Assembly (NCBI RefSeq): GCF_001713375.1
Contig: NZ_CP016449.1
Span: 1,116,001-1,180,000 of the forward strand
DNA: 64,000 bases
Source of the DNA: Hydrogenophaga sp. RAC07
Lineage (GTDB): Bacteria; Pseudomonadota; Gammaproteobacteria; Burkholderiales; Burkholderiaceae_C
Direction of reading: 5' to 3'
Shown: positions 12,686 through 20,548 of the stretch, piece by piece
Layout: each line of letters starts with the position of its first letter
Numbering within the stretch: the stretch's first letter is position 1
Notes under the pieces: generated by a model
What the model was told of the DNA's origin: nothing
The model's database searches: none
The model's input: the letters and a program-made list of their open reading frames with translations, nothing else
Translations under genes and position numbers: made by a program

Positions 12686-13813
12686 TCAGTCCCACCAGGG
12701 GAGCAGGCGCTTCATGGCCGCCACCTCACCGCAGTGGTCCGGCACATAGCCCGGCAGGCTTGACAGTTGGTCGTGCCACGCACGGCTGCGCAGGCGCTGC
12801 AGCAGGCGCTGCACGGCGGGTTGCTCCAGCGCGGTTTTCAGGCACACCAGCAGATAGCGCTCTTCGGTGAGTGGCACAAAACCCAGTCCCTGGGTGCGCG
12901 CGGCGTACTCGGTGCCCAGGCCCACGTCGGCCGTGCCGCTGGCCACCGCCTGGGCCACCGCCGCATGTGAGGTTTCCGCGTGATCGAAGCCGTTGATGTC
13001 TTCGGGCATCAACAGCGCCTGCGTGAGGAGCTCGTCCAGCAGCAAACGGGTGCCGGTGCCCAGCGCGCGGTTGACAAAACGGGCCTGCAGGCGCGCCACG
13101 TCCTTCATGTCGCCCAGGCGCAGCGGGTTGCCGGGCGCCACCATCAAGCCTTGGACACGGCGCGCGAAGCCGATGATCTTGTGCAACCCGGGCTTGAGCA
13201 GCGGGCGGTAGGTGCGCGCGCTCTGGCTGCCCGAGGCGGTGAACGGCTGGGTGTGAAACCCGGCCAGGGCACAGCGGCCTTCGTTGAGCGCGCGGATCGC
13301 GTCCACGCTGCCGCAGAAGCGGATGTCCAGATGCAGCCGACCGGCGTCCTTGCGGGAAGATGCGTCGTTGGCAGCGAAGTCCTGCAGGGCGCTCAAGGCG
13401 TGGTCGTGGCTGGCGTAGAGCGTCAGCACCTCGCTCTCGCCTTCGTCACCTGCGTCGTCGAAGGCGCGGGCAAACGCGCGTTCGAGTTCGGCGCGCAGGC
13501 CTTCGATCTGCGGCCCCAGGCGCGCCTGCGCGAGGCGTTCGGCCATCAGCAGGCGCTCGCCAAACGGCGTGAGGCGCGCGGCCTGACCGCGTTCCCAGAA
13601 CAACAGCGCCTCGCCCAGATCGGCCTCCCAGTCCTTGAGCTGGCCCCACACGTGGCGGTACGACAGGTCGAGCTGGCGCGCCGCCGCCGAGATGGAGCCG
13701 CTGGTGTGCACCGCCTGCAGCACGTCCATCATCGGATTGCGCAGCAGCGCCTGGCCGCTGGAGCGGCCCGGTGCGCGGGCGGCGAACGCGTATGACAACT
13801 CGATCTGTTTCAT
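12686..13813 (-). CDS. ModE-like HTH / periplasmic-binding-like domain regulator, likely controls tupBCA
   Basis: A 375-residue regulator. The N-terminal winged helix (about residues 20-100) contains MDVLQAVHTSGSISAAARQLDLSYRHVWGQLKDWE, matching the LysR/ModE-type domain (SISAAA...SYRxxW). The C-terminal 220 residues resemble the periplasmic-binding-protein-like fold used by one-component molybdate and tungstate regulators (LTLYASHDHALSAL, CALAGFHT, FVNRALGTGTRLLLDELL, VASGTADVGLGTEYAA). It is divergent from tupBCA with an inverted repeat between them, so autoregulation and tungstate- or molybdate-responsive control of tup are likely. The effector is inferred from context only. Confidence 0.75.
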   Translation of the reverse strand: MKQIELSYAFAARAPGRSSGQALLRNPMMDVLQAVHTSGSISAAARQLDLSYRHVWGQLKDWEADLGEALLFWERGQAARLTPFGERLLMAERLAQARLGPQIEGLRAELERAFARAFDDAGDEGESEVLTLYASHDHALSALQDFAANDASSRKDAGRLHLDIRFCGSVDAIRALNEGRCALAGFHTQPFTASGSQSARTYRPLLKPGLHKIIGFARRVQGLMVAPGNPLRLGDMKDVARLQARFVNRALGTGTRLLLDELLTQALLMPEDINGFDHAETSHAAVAQAVASGTADVGLGTEYAARTQGLGFVPLTEERYLLVCLKTALEQPAVQRLLQRLRSRAWHDQLSSLPGYVPDHCGEVAAMKRLLPWWD

Positions 13814-13866
13814 GGAGCGCGAGTGTGCCCCAAGCGCGTGCCGGGCCGCCGCCGATCGGTCTCGAC

Positions 13867-13902
13867 GTATGAACCGGCCTGCCTATGCACAAGGTTTCAT
13901 AC
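13867..13902. promoter_or_regulatory. Inverted repeat in the divergent tup promoter region
   Basis: GTATGAACC at 13867-13875 and GGTTTCATAC at 13893-13902 form an imperfect inverted repeat (one unpaired A) with a 17-base spacer. It lies between the regulator start (13813) and tupB (13956), a sensible operator position for the divergent HTH protein. No experiment is known to me; its sequence differs from the modE-side palindrome. Confidence 0.5.
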
Positions 13903-13955
13903 CGCGTCATTACGTAGCTGAAAAGTCGGGGGGTGCACCTATGCTCTGCGCCCAC

Positions 13956-14693
13956 ATGAACACCTTTTCAGACAGCGTCACCACCGCATTGCAGCTGGTG
14001 CTTTCAGGCGATCCAGGCCTGTGGGCGGTGGTCGGCCGGTCACTCGCCGTGAGCGCCATGGCCTGTCTGCTGGCCTGCGGCCTGGGCCTTGTGCTCGGTG
14101 CCTGGCTGGCGGTGGCGCGGTTTGCGGGGCGGGGCCTGGTGCTCACGCTGCTCAACACCTTTCTGGCCGTGCCATCGGTGGTGGTGGGCCTGGTCATCTA
14201 TCTCCTGCTGTCACGCTCGGGCCCGCTGGGCTTTCTCGGCTGGTTGTTCAGTTTCCAGGCCATGGTGCTGGCGCAGGCCTGCCTGGTGCTGCCGCTGGTG
14301 ACCGCGCTCACACGTCAGGTGGTGGAAGACGCTGACCGTGACCATGGCGAGCAACTCTCGTCCATGGGCGCGGGGCCGGTGCTGCGCAGCCTGTTGCTGG
14401 CCTGGGACGATCGTTACGCGCTGATCACTGTGTTGCTCACGGCGTTTGGCCGCGCGGTGTCTGAAGTGGGCGCGGTGATGATCGTGGGCGGCAACATCGA
14501 AGGTTTCACCCGCGTCATGACCACCGCGATCGCGCTGGAGACCAGCAAGGGTGATCTGCCGCTGGCGCTCGGCCTGGGCCTGATGTTGCTGGCTGTGGTG
14601 CTGGTGCTCAACGCCCTGGTGTCGCTCATCAGCCGCTGGCGCGAGCGCGCCGACAGCGCAGATGCCAGCCGCCTGACGCTGGTGACGACATGA
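13956..14693 (+). CDS. tupB: Tungstate ABC transporter permease
   Basis: A 245-residue inner-membrane permease of the ModB/TupB type with about five to six hydrophobic helices. The EAA loop is recognisable in VVEDADRDHGEQLSSMGAG, and AFGRAVSEVGAVMIVGGNI is the conserved segment just after it. It forms a channel with TupC and receives tungstate from TupA. ATG 13956 (MNTFSD) matches the usual N-terminus; an in-frame ATG at 13941 has a better placed G-rich Shine-Dalgarno-like run and remains possible. The stop overlaps the tupC start by 4 bp (ATGA). Confidence 0.88.
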   Translation: MNTFSDSVTTALQLVLSGDPGLWAVVGRSLAVSAMACLLACGLGLVLGAWLAVARFAGRGLVLTLLNTFLAVPSVVVGLVIYLLLSRSGPLGFLGWLFSFQAMVLAQACLVLPLVTALTRQVVEDADRDHGEQLSSMGAGPVLRSLLLAWDDRYALITVLLTAFGRAVSEVGAVMIVGGNIEGFTRVMTTAIALETSKGDLPLALGLGLMLLAVVLVLNALVSLISRWRERADSADASRLTLVTT

Positions 14694-15454
14694 CCGGCCT
14701 GCCCGTGAATGCGGTGGTGCCCGCGGTGTGTTTTGACCTGCGCAACGTGCAGGTGCACCTCGGCTCCGCCGGAAGGCTGCACGCCCTGACCGACATTTAC
14801 CTGCGCATCCAGGCGGGCGAGCGCGTGGCGCTGGTGGGGGCCAACGGCAGCGGCAAGAGCACGCTGTTGCGCACGCTGCACGGTCTGCAGCGCACCAGCG
14901 GCGGCGAGCTGCACGCAGCCAGCGAGCAGCGCGTGGCCATGCTGTTCCAGCGGCCGCACATGCTGCGCATCAGCGTGCGGAAGAACATCCAGCTCGGGCT
15001 CTGGCTCAAGGGCGTGGCCTGGGGCGAGACCCGTGCGCTGGCGCTGGCCGCGCTCGACCGGGTGGAACTGCGCCACATTGCCGAACGCAATGCGCGAGCG
15101 CTCTCGGGTGGGCAGCAGCAGCGCGTGGCGCTGGCCCGCGCCTGGGCCTTGCGCCCCGACGTGTGGTTGCTCGACGAGCCCACCGCCAGCCTGGACCCGC
15201 ACGCCAAGCGCGAGGTGGAGGCACAGATCGCCGAGTTCACCCTGGGGCATCCACACCCATCGGGCGAGCGCCCGCCCACGCTGGTCTTCAGCAGCCACAA
15301 CCTGGGCCAGGTCAAGCGCCTGGCCAGCCGCGTGATCTACCTGGAGCAAGGGCGGCTGCTGGCCGACCTGCCCGTGGCCGATTTTTTCAACCACGACCTG
15401 CTGCGGGCCTTGTGTCCGCAGGCCCATCTGTTTGTGCAAGGAGAAAGTTTGTGA
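14690..15454 (+). CDS. tupC: Tungstate ABC transporter ATP-binding protein
   Basis: A 254-residue ABC ATPase: Walker A GANGSGKST, Q-loop in MLFQRPHML, signature LSGGQQQRVALARA, Walker B VWLLDEPTAS and the switch His in VFSSHNLGQ. It energises TupB. There is a TupC-type short C-terminus without the molybdate-binding TOBE domain found on ModC at 17.9 kb, which separates the two transporters. Start overlaps tupB and the stop overlaps tupA (GTGA), so the three genes form one translationally coupled operon. Confidence 0.88.
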   Translation: MTGLPVNAVVPAVCFDLRNVQVHLGSAGRLHALTDIYLRIQAGERVALVGANGSGKSTLLRTLHGLQRTSGGELHAASEQRVAMLFQRPHMLRISVRKNIQLGLWLKGVAWGETRALALAALDRVELRHIAERNARALSGGQQQRVALARAWALRPDVWLLDEPTASLDPHAKREVEAQIAEFTLGHPHPSGERPPTLVFSSHNLGQVKRLASRVIYLEQGRLLADLPVADFFNHDLLRALCPQAHLFVQGESL

Positions 15455-16263
15455 ATGCCTTCCGCCGTTTGGCCCTTGTCGCTGCCCTCGGCACCTCTTT
15501 GTTGGCCAGCGCCGGCGCCATGGCCCAAAGCATCGTGGTGGCTTCCACCACGTCCACCGAGCAGTCGGGGCTGTTCTCGTACCTGCTTCCCGAATTCAAG
15601 AAGGTCAGCGGCATCGATGTGAAGGTGGTGGCCCTGGGCACCGGTCAGGCCATCGACATGGCGCGCCGCGGTGACGCCGACGTGCTCTTCGTGCACGACA
15701 AGGTGGCCGAAGAGAAGTTCGTGGCCGATGGCTTCTCGGCCAGGCGCGAGGAGGTCATGTACAACGACTTCGTGCTGATCGGCCCCAAGGCAGACCCCGC
15801 CGGCACCAAAGGCAGCGACATCGTGGCCGCGATGAAAAAGGTGACGGCCGCCAACGCGCCCTTCATCTCGCGCGGCGACAAGAGCGGCACGCACGCCGCC
15901 GAGCTGCGTTTCTGGAAGATGACCGGGGCGGACGCGAACAAGGGCTCCGGTTACAGGGAATGCGGCTGCGGCATGGGCCCTGCGCTCAACATCGGCTCCA
16001 GCGCCGGTGGTTACGTGCTGGCCGACCGCGGCACCTGGCTCAATTTCAAGAACCGCGGTGATCTCGTGGTGCTGGTCGAAGGCGACAAACGCCTGTTCAA
16101 CCAGTACGGCGTGATGCTGGTCAGCGCAACCAAACACCCGCAAGTGAAGTCGGCCGACGGCCAGAAGTTTGTGGACTGGGTCACCGGCGCTGCGGGCCAG
16201 GCGGCCATCGCCAGCTACAAGATCGGTGGCGAACAGCTGTTCTTCCCCAATGCCTTGAAGTGA
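15451..16263 (+). CDS. tupA: Tungstate ABC transporter substrate-binding protein, GTG start
   Basis: A 270-residue periplasmic binding protein. A signal peptide (about residues 1-25, ending GAMAQ) precedes the oxyanion-binding signature VVASTTSTEQSGLF, characteristic of TupA (TTTST-x-SGL) rather than ModA. Further family blocks are VKVVALGTGQAIDMARRGDADVLFVH and SRGDKSGTHAAELRFW. Members bind tungstate far more tightly than molybdate. Translation probably begins at GTG 15451, overlapping the tupC stop, with AGGAGAAAG just upstream. Specificity for W is assigned from the family, and it suits the tungsten-type aldehyde oxidoreductase at 51.5 kb. Confidence 0.9.
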   Translation: MNAFRRLALVAALGTSLLASAGAMAQSIVVASTTSTEQSGLFSYLLPEFKKVSGIDVKVVALGTGQAIDMARRGDADVLFVHDKVAEEKFVADGFSARREEVMYNDFVLIGPKADPAGTKGSDIVAAMKKVTAANAPFISRGDKSGTHAAELRFWKMTGADANKGSGYRECGCGMGPALNIGSSAGGYVLADRGTWLNFKNRGDLVVLVEGDKRLFNQYGVMLVSATKHPQVKSADGQKFVDWVTGAAGQAAIASYKIGGEQLFFPNALK

Positions 16264-16288
16264 GACGCACTGTGCTACCTTCATCCGC

Positions 16289-17080
16289 ATGCACCCGACC
16301 CAGCGCTACCTGCTTCCCCTCCTGCTCGTTCTGCTGGTCGGCCTCACGTGGCTGCAGCCGCTGGACCAGCTCGCTCAGGCGCATTCCGAAGCGGGGCTGA
16401 AACGCTCGCTCGCCGCGTTCGCCGCGGCGCGCGGGTTCAACGCGGTGATCTCCGTGATCCAGGGCACCGAAGTCACCGGGGGTGCGTTCGTCAACGTGAC
16501 GCTGGCGCTCGGTCAGGTGCTCGATCCGGTGAACGATCTGATCGAGCAGTTCGCCCGGCTCATGCTGGTGGTGAGTGTGGTGTTCGGTGCGCAGCTGCTG
16601 CTCTTGAAAATGGGCGCCACCTGGGGGGTGTCGCTGGTGCTCACAGCGCTGGTGGCTGTCTGGTTGTGGCAGCGCTGGCGGCTTGAGCGGCCCTCGCCCT
16701 GGCTGGGCCGTTTGCTGGTGGCCTTGCTGCTGGTGCGTTTCGTGGTGCCGGTGGCCGCCGTCACCAGCGAACTCAGTTACCAGGCCTTCATGAGCGAGCA
16801 GTTTGCGGTGAGCCAGCAGGCCATTGCTTCGTCCACAGCAGCGCTGGGCGGCGGGGGCAGCGGTGCGGACTCCACCAAGCGCTGGTGGGAACTGCGCGAA
16901 AAGCTGGCCGAGAAGATCGACGAACTCCGGGCCGACGCTGACCGCGTGGTCGCCCACGTCATCGACCTCATCGTGCTGTTCGTCATGCAGACGGTGGTGT
17001 TGCCGCTGCTGGTGCTGATGGCCGCGTGGTGGCTCTGGCGCGCCTCGTTCGACGGCTTGAGGCACAGACGGCCCATGTGA
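16289..17080 (+). CDS. Conserved membrane protein of unknown function
   Basis: A 263-residue protein with an N-terminal signal-anchor (RYLLPLLLVLLVGLTWLQ), a hydrophobic block around residues 90-130 (LMLVVSVVFGAQLLLL and SLVLTALVAVWLW), another near 140-160 and a last helix pair near 225-255 (DLIVLFVMQTVVLPLLVLMAAWW). A periplasmic stretch between contains a Gly-rich linker and a charged helical region (KRWWELREKLAEKIDELRADADR) likely to be coiled coil. I do not recognise a functional family. It lies 25 bp after tupA but an independent role is likely. Confidence 0.7.
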   Translation: MHPTQRYLLPLLLVLLVGLTWLQPLDQLAQAHSEAGLKRSLAAFAAARGFNAVISVIQGTEVTGGAFVNVTLALGQVLDPVNDLIEQFARLMLVVSVVFGAQLLLLKMGATWGVSLVLTALVAVWLWQRWRLERPSPWLGRLLVALLLVRFVVPVAAVTSELSYQAFMSEQFAVSQQAIASSTAALGGGGSGADSTKRWWELREKLAEKIDELRADADRVVAHVIDLIVLFVMQTVVLPLLVLMAAWWLWRASFDGLRHRRPM

Positions 17081-17162
17081 GCCAACCGCTTGCCCCGTCG
17101 AGCGGAATGAGGCAATACTGGCCTCGAACACTCTTTTCGTTCATCACCACAAGGAACACACC

Positions 17163-17573
17163 ATGGGTCTCTTCAGCAACATCCTCGAAAAACTCGGCAT
17201 GGGTTCGCCCAAGGTGGTGCCGCAGCCACCGGCAGCAGCACCCGCGCCTTCGGCCGCGCCTGCCCCGGCGCCCGCTGCAGCACCGTCGCCCGCACCTGTG
17301 GCCTCCATCACCATGGTCGACGTGGTCGCCCTCATGGAGCAGAAGGCCGCGGCCAACCCGCAAAAGCTCAACTGGAAAACCTCCATCGTCGACCTGCTCA
17401 AGCTGCTCGACCTGGACAGCAGCCTGGCCGCACGCAAGGAACTGGCCAAAGAGCTCTATTGCCCCGACGAGCTCATGGGCGACTCGGCCAAGATGAACAT
17501 GTGGCTGCACAAGAACGTGCTGGCCCACATCGCTGCCAACGGCGGCAACATCCCCAAAGAACTCATCGATTGA
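17163..17573 (+). CDS. DUF3597 family protein
   Basis: A 136-residue small protein. The N-terminus MGLFSNILEKLGM is followed by a 35-residue Ala/Pro linker, then the DUF3597 domain: VDVVALMEQKAAANPQKLNWKTSIVDLLKLLDLDSS, with ARKELAKELYCPDELMGDSAKMNMWLHK and a C-terminal IAANGGNIPKELID. The alpha-helical domain is of unknown function and resembles LysM-associated or stress-related small proteins in Proteobacteria. AAGGA upstream of the ATG supports the start. Confidence 0.85.
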   Translation: MGLFSNILEKLGMGSPKVVPQPPAAAPAPSAAPAPAPAAAPSPAPVASITMVDVVALMEQKAAANPQKLNWKTSIVDLLKLLDLDSSLAARKELAKELYCPDELMGDSAKMNMWLHKNVLAHIAANGGNIPKELID

Positions 17574-17651
17574 TACTTTCGATGCTGGGATGAACCCGAG
17601 GCGGGCCATGAAACCGGCCTCGGTGCATTGACAGTGACACGGCGCTGACCT

Positions 17652-17671
17652 TCAATGAAATTTTTCATTGA
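17652..17671. promoter_or_regulatory. Perfect 9-bp inverted repeat upstream of the PsiF-family gene
   Basis: TCAATGAAA and TTTCATTGA flank two bases at 17652-17671. It ends 12 bp before the ATG and touches the ribosome binding site (GGAG near 17674). It could be an operator or an mRNA hairpin that limits translation initiation; nothing in the sequence decides between these. Confidence 0.4.
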
Positions 17672-17682
17672 TGGAGAGTGGA

Positions 17683-17940
17683 ATGCGCGCAATCTGCTTG
17701 GGCTCGATCGTTCTGGCCGTGTTGATGCCTCTGTCCGCCATGGCCGAAGGCCCGAGCTGCACAGCGTCGGCCACCGACAGGAAACTCGCGGGTGCCGCCA
17801 AAAACTCGTTCATGAAAAAGTGCGAGAAAGACGCCGCTGCGACCTGCGATGCGGCCGCGGTGGAGAAGAAGATCTTTGGCGCCGCCAAGAACAGCTTCAC
17901 CAAAAAATGCGTGAAGGACGCTGTGGGCGCGGCGGGCTGA
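17683..17940 (+). CDS. PsiF-repeat family small secreted protein
   Basis: An 85-residue exported protein with a signal peptide (MRAICLGSIVLAVLMPLSAMA) and two PsiF-type repeats, KLAGAAKNSFMKKCEKDA and KIFGAAKNSFTKKCVKDA, each with a conserved Cys and with two more Cys between. PsiF was named as phosphate-starvation inducible in E. coli; molecular role unknown. The ATG at 17683 with GGAG upstream is preferred to an ATG five codons earlier. It is convergent with modC, with only 4 bp between stops. Confidence 0.8.
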   Translation: MRAICLGSIVLAVLMPLSAMAEGPSCTASATDRKLAGAAKNSFMKKCEKDAAATCDAAAVEKKIFGAAKNSFTKKCVKDAVGAAG

Positions 17941-17944
17941 GGCC

Positions 17945-19045
17945 TCAGCGCACCATGGCCACACCCTTGATCTGCGCAAACACCGCCTGACCCGGCGTGA
18001 TGCCCAGGCGTTGCGCCGAGACCTGGCTGATGCGTGAGAGCAGCCGCACCGGCTGCGGTCCGGTGCCCAGTTGCAGGCCCACCAGCACCTGGCCGGACGA
18101 TTCGTCCACCACATCGACCACCGTGGCGCCGAGCACGTTGAGCACGCTGCTGTGCTCGGGTGATTCCAGCGACAGGCTCACGTCGCGCGCCTGGATGCGC
18201 ACGCGCACCGGTGTGCCTTGGGGCAGCGCCGCGCTGCTGGCTTGCGGCAGCAGCAGGCGACCGCCGCCGAACGCCAACTCGCTCAGACTGTCGGCGGGTG
18301 TGTGGCCGACTGCATGTGCCTCGATCAGCGCGGCCGCCGCGTCGCCGCGCGCCAGCGGCAGATCAAGCCGCGTCATGAGTTCCATGACCGGCCCGCTGCC
18401 CAACGCCCGGCCCTCGTTGAGCAGCACCACATGGTCGGCCAGGCGTGCCAGCTCGTCGCTGGAGTGGGTCACGTAGACCACGGGGATGTCCAGCTGGGCG
18501 TGCAGCTGCTCCAGCCACGGCAGGATCTCGTTCTTGCGCGCCGCGTCGATGGAGGCCAAGGGCTCGTCCATCAAGAGCACACGCGGGCTGGTGGCCAGGG
18601 CGCGTGCGATCGCCACGCGCTGGCGCTCGCCGCCCGAGAGTTCGTGGGGCCTGCGTTGCAGCAGGTGGGCAATGCCCAGCAGCGCCAGGCCGTGGTCCCA
18701 GGCGTGGCGGCGTTGGGCGGGTGGCGTGCGCTTGAAGCCGAACATGAGGTTGTCGCGCACGCTCAGGTGGTCGAACAGGCTGGCCTCTTGGAACACATAA
18801 CCCAACGCGCGCTGGTGCACCGGCCGCATCACACGCTGTGCACTGTCTTGCCACAGCTCGCCACCCACACGCACCACACCCTGGGCCATGGGCTCCAGCC
18901 CCGCGAGCACGCGCAGGCACGATGTTTTGCCCGAGCCCGAGGGGCCGAACAACACCGTGACGCCGCGCCCCGGCAGGCGCAGATCGACGTCGAGCAGGAA
19001 GCCGGAGCGCTGCAGGCGGGCGGTGAGCTGCAGACCCTCGCTCAT
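17945..19045 (-). CDS. modC: Molybdate ABC transporter ATP-binding protein
   Basis: A 366-residue ABC ATPase: Walker A FGPSGSGKTS, signature LSGGERQRVAIARA, Walker B VLLMDEPLAS, and switch His in VTHSSDE. The C-terminal third is a molybdate-binding TOBE/MOP domain (VRVRIQARDVSLSLESPEHSSVLNVLGATVV and GQAVFAQIKGVAMV), which binds oxyanion and feeds back on transport in ModC proteins. The ATG overlaps the modB stop by 4 bp. It belongs to modABC, transcribed leftward. Confidence 0.93.
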   Translation of the reverse strand: MSEGLQLTARLQRSGFLLDVDLRLPGRGVTVLFGPSGSGKTSCLRVLAGLEPMAQGVVRVGGELWQDSAQRVMRPVHQRALGYVFQEASLFDHLSVRDNLMFGFKRTPPAQRRHAWDHGLALLGIAHLLQRRPHELSGGERQRVAIARALATSPRVLLMDEPLASIDAARKNEILPWLEQLHAQLDIPVVYVTHSSDELARLADHVVLLNEGRALGSGPVMELMTRLDLPLARGDAAAALIEAHAVGHTPADSLSELAFGGGRLLLPQASSAALPQGTPVRVRIQARDVSLSLESPEHSSVLNVLGATVVDVVDESSGQVLVGLQLGTGPQPVRLLSRISQVSAQRLGITPGQAVFAQIKGVAMVR

Positions 19046-19725
19046 GCAAGGCTCCTGCGTTGCCGGTGGTTGTAGAACTGCAGTGTGAGCAGCACCACGA
19101 ACGAGAAGCCGAGCATCACCGCGGCCAGACGATGGGCATCGTTGTACTCCAGCGCTTCCACGTGGTCGTAGATCTGCACCGAAACCACGCGTGTGACGCC
19201 CGGGATGTTGCCCCCCACCATGAGCACCACACCGAACTCGCCCACCGTGTGCGCAAAACTCATGACGATCCCGGTGACCAGCCCTGGCCGGCACAGCGGC
19301 AGCACCACCGAAAAGAAGGTGTCGAGCCTGGACGCGCGCAGGCTGGCCGCGGCTTCCAGCGGGCGCTCGCCCAGCTGCTGCATCGAGTTCAACACCGGCT
19401 GCACCATGAACGGCAGCGAATAGAACACCGAGGCGATCACAAGCCCGGCAAAACTGAAGGTGAGCACGCCCAGGCCCAGCGCCTGCGTGAGCCCGCCCAC
19501 CGGGCCGTTGGGCCCCATCAGCACCAGCAAATAGAAGCCCAGCACCGAGGGCGGCAACACCAGCGGCACCGACACCAGCGCGCCCACCGGCCGGCTCCAC
19601 AATGAGCGGCTGCGCGCCAGCCACCATGCCAGCGGCACACCCAGCACCAGCAGGATGGCGGTGGTGAGCGCCGCCACCTGCAGCGTGAGGCCGATGGCCT
19701 GGAAGTCGGACGGTGTCAGCAGCAT
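19042..19725 (-). CDS. modB: Molybdate ABC transporter permease
   Basis: A 227-residue inner-membrane permease with about five helices: FQAIGLTLQVAALTTAILLVLG, VGALVSVPLVLPPSVLGFYLLVLM and so on. The coupling loop is LEAAASLRASRLDTFFSVVLPLCRPGLVTG, followed by the characteristic FAHTVGEFGVVLMVGGNIPG of ModB. Forms a dimer that docks with ModC and ModA. It follows modA by 3 bp and overlaps modC by 4 bp. Confidence 0.94.
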   Translation of the reverse strand: MLLTPSDFQAIGLTLQVAALTTAILLVLGVPLAWWLARSRSLWSRPVGALVSVPLVLPPSVLGFYLLVLMGPNGPVGGLTQALGLGVLTFSFAGLVIASVFYSLPFMVQPVLNSMQQLGERPLEAAASLRASRLDTFFSVVLPLCRPGLVTGIVMSFAHTVGEFGVVLMVGGNIPGVTRVVSVQIYDHVEALEYNDAHRLAAVMLGFSFVVLLTLQFYNHRQRRSLA

Positions 19726-19728
19726 GGC

Positions 19729-20475
19729 CTAGAGGTCGTAGCCGTGGGAGCGGATGAGGGATTTGACGTCCGGGCTCTTCAGCAACTGCATGAGCGCCTG
19801 GGCGGCTTCATTGGTCGCACCGGACTTCAGCAGCACCGCGTCCTGCCGGATGGGCGCGTACAGGTGCTGCGGCACCACCCACACCGATCCGCTCTTGAGC
19901 CGGCCACCTTCGAGCACCTGCGACATGGCCACAAAGGCAATCTCGGCGTTGCCGGTGAACGCGAAGTTGTAGGTCTGGCCGATGCTCTCGCCCTGCACCA
20001 GCCTGGGCTTGAGCGCGGCTGTGAGGCCGAGCTTGTCGATCACCTCGATGGAGGCCGCTCCATACGGCGCCGTCTTGGGGTTGGCAATCGCCAGCTTGCG
20101 AAAGCCACCGTGCTTGAGGACGGCGCCCTGGCTGTCCACCTGGGTGGCGTCCGCCGACCACAGCACCAGCTTGCCGGCGGCGTAGGTGAAGCGGCTGCCC
20201 GGCTGTGCCAGGCCATCGGCCTCCAGCTGCGCGGGCGCGTGGGTGTCGGCCGAAAGCAGCACGTCGAACGGTGCGCCGTTCCTGATCTGCGCATACAGCC
20301 GGCCAGTGGAGCCCACCGTGATCTTGAGTGTGTGGCCGGTGGTCTTCTGCAGCAGGGCAGCAATGGCCTTGACGGGCTCGGCGAAGTTGGCCGCCACCGC
20401 CACCTGGGCCTCGGCAGCGTGCAGCGCGCCGGCCATGACCAACAGGCATGCGGACAACAGTGAACGTGCGAACAT
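19729..20475 (-). CDS. modA: Molybdate ABC transporter periplasmic binding protein
   Basis: A 248-residue exported protein; signal peptide about residues 1-21 (SLLSACLLVMAGALHAAEA). ModA blocks: QVAVAANFAEPVKAIAALLQ, TVGSTGRLYAQIRNGAPFDVLLSAD, IANPKTAPYGAASIEV, GQTYNFAFTGNAEIAFVAMSQV. Binds molybdate (and tungstate) through Ser/Thr/Tyr hydroxyls and backbone amides. The first gene of modABC; the divergent modE lies across a 73-bp gap containing a strong palindrome. Confidence 0.94.
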   Translation of the reverse strand: MFARSLLSACLLVMAGALHAAEAQVAVAANFAEPVKAIAALLQKTTGHTLKITVGSTGRLYAQIRNGAPFDVLLSADTHAPAQLEADGLAQPGSRFTYAAGKLVLWSADATQVDSQGAVLKHGGFRKLAIANPKTAPYGAASIEVIDKLGLTAALKPRLVQGESIGQTYNFAFTGNAEIAFVAMSQVLEGGRLKSGSVWVVPQHLYAPIRQDAVLLKSGATNEAAQALMQLLKSPDVKSLIRSHGYDL

Positions 20476-20495
20476 CGGAGCGTTCCTCTCACAAA

Positions 20496-20524
20496 TACCG
20501 CTATTCCAATTCAGAATAGCGGTA
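20496..20524. promoter_or_regulatory. Candidate ModE operator (Mo box) between modA and modE
   Basis: TACCGCTATTC at 20496-20506 and GAATAGCGGTA at 20514-20524 form a perfect 11-bp inverted repeat with a 7-base spacer. E. coli ModE recognises a palindrome of similar size containing CGCTAT/ATAGCG-like half sites, and this one contains CGCTAT...ATAGCG. It sits between the divergent starts of modA (20475) and modE (20549), so it could repress both. Confidence 0.75.
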
Positions 20525-20548
20525 AGTATAGACGGCACCACAGCACCC

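Noticed and set aside
14690..15454. ModC-like assignment for the first ABC ATPase
   Set aside because: No TOBE/MOP domain, and its partner receptor has the TupA-type TTSTxxSGL motif.
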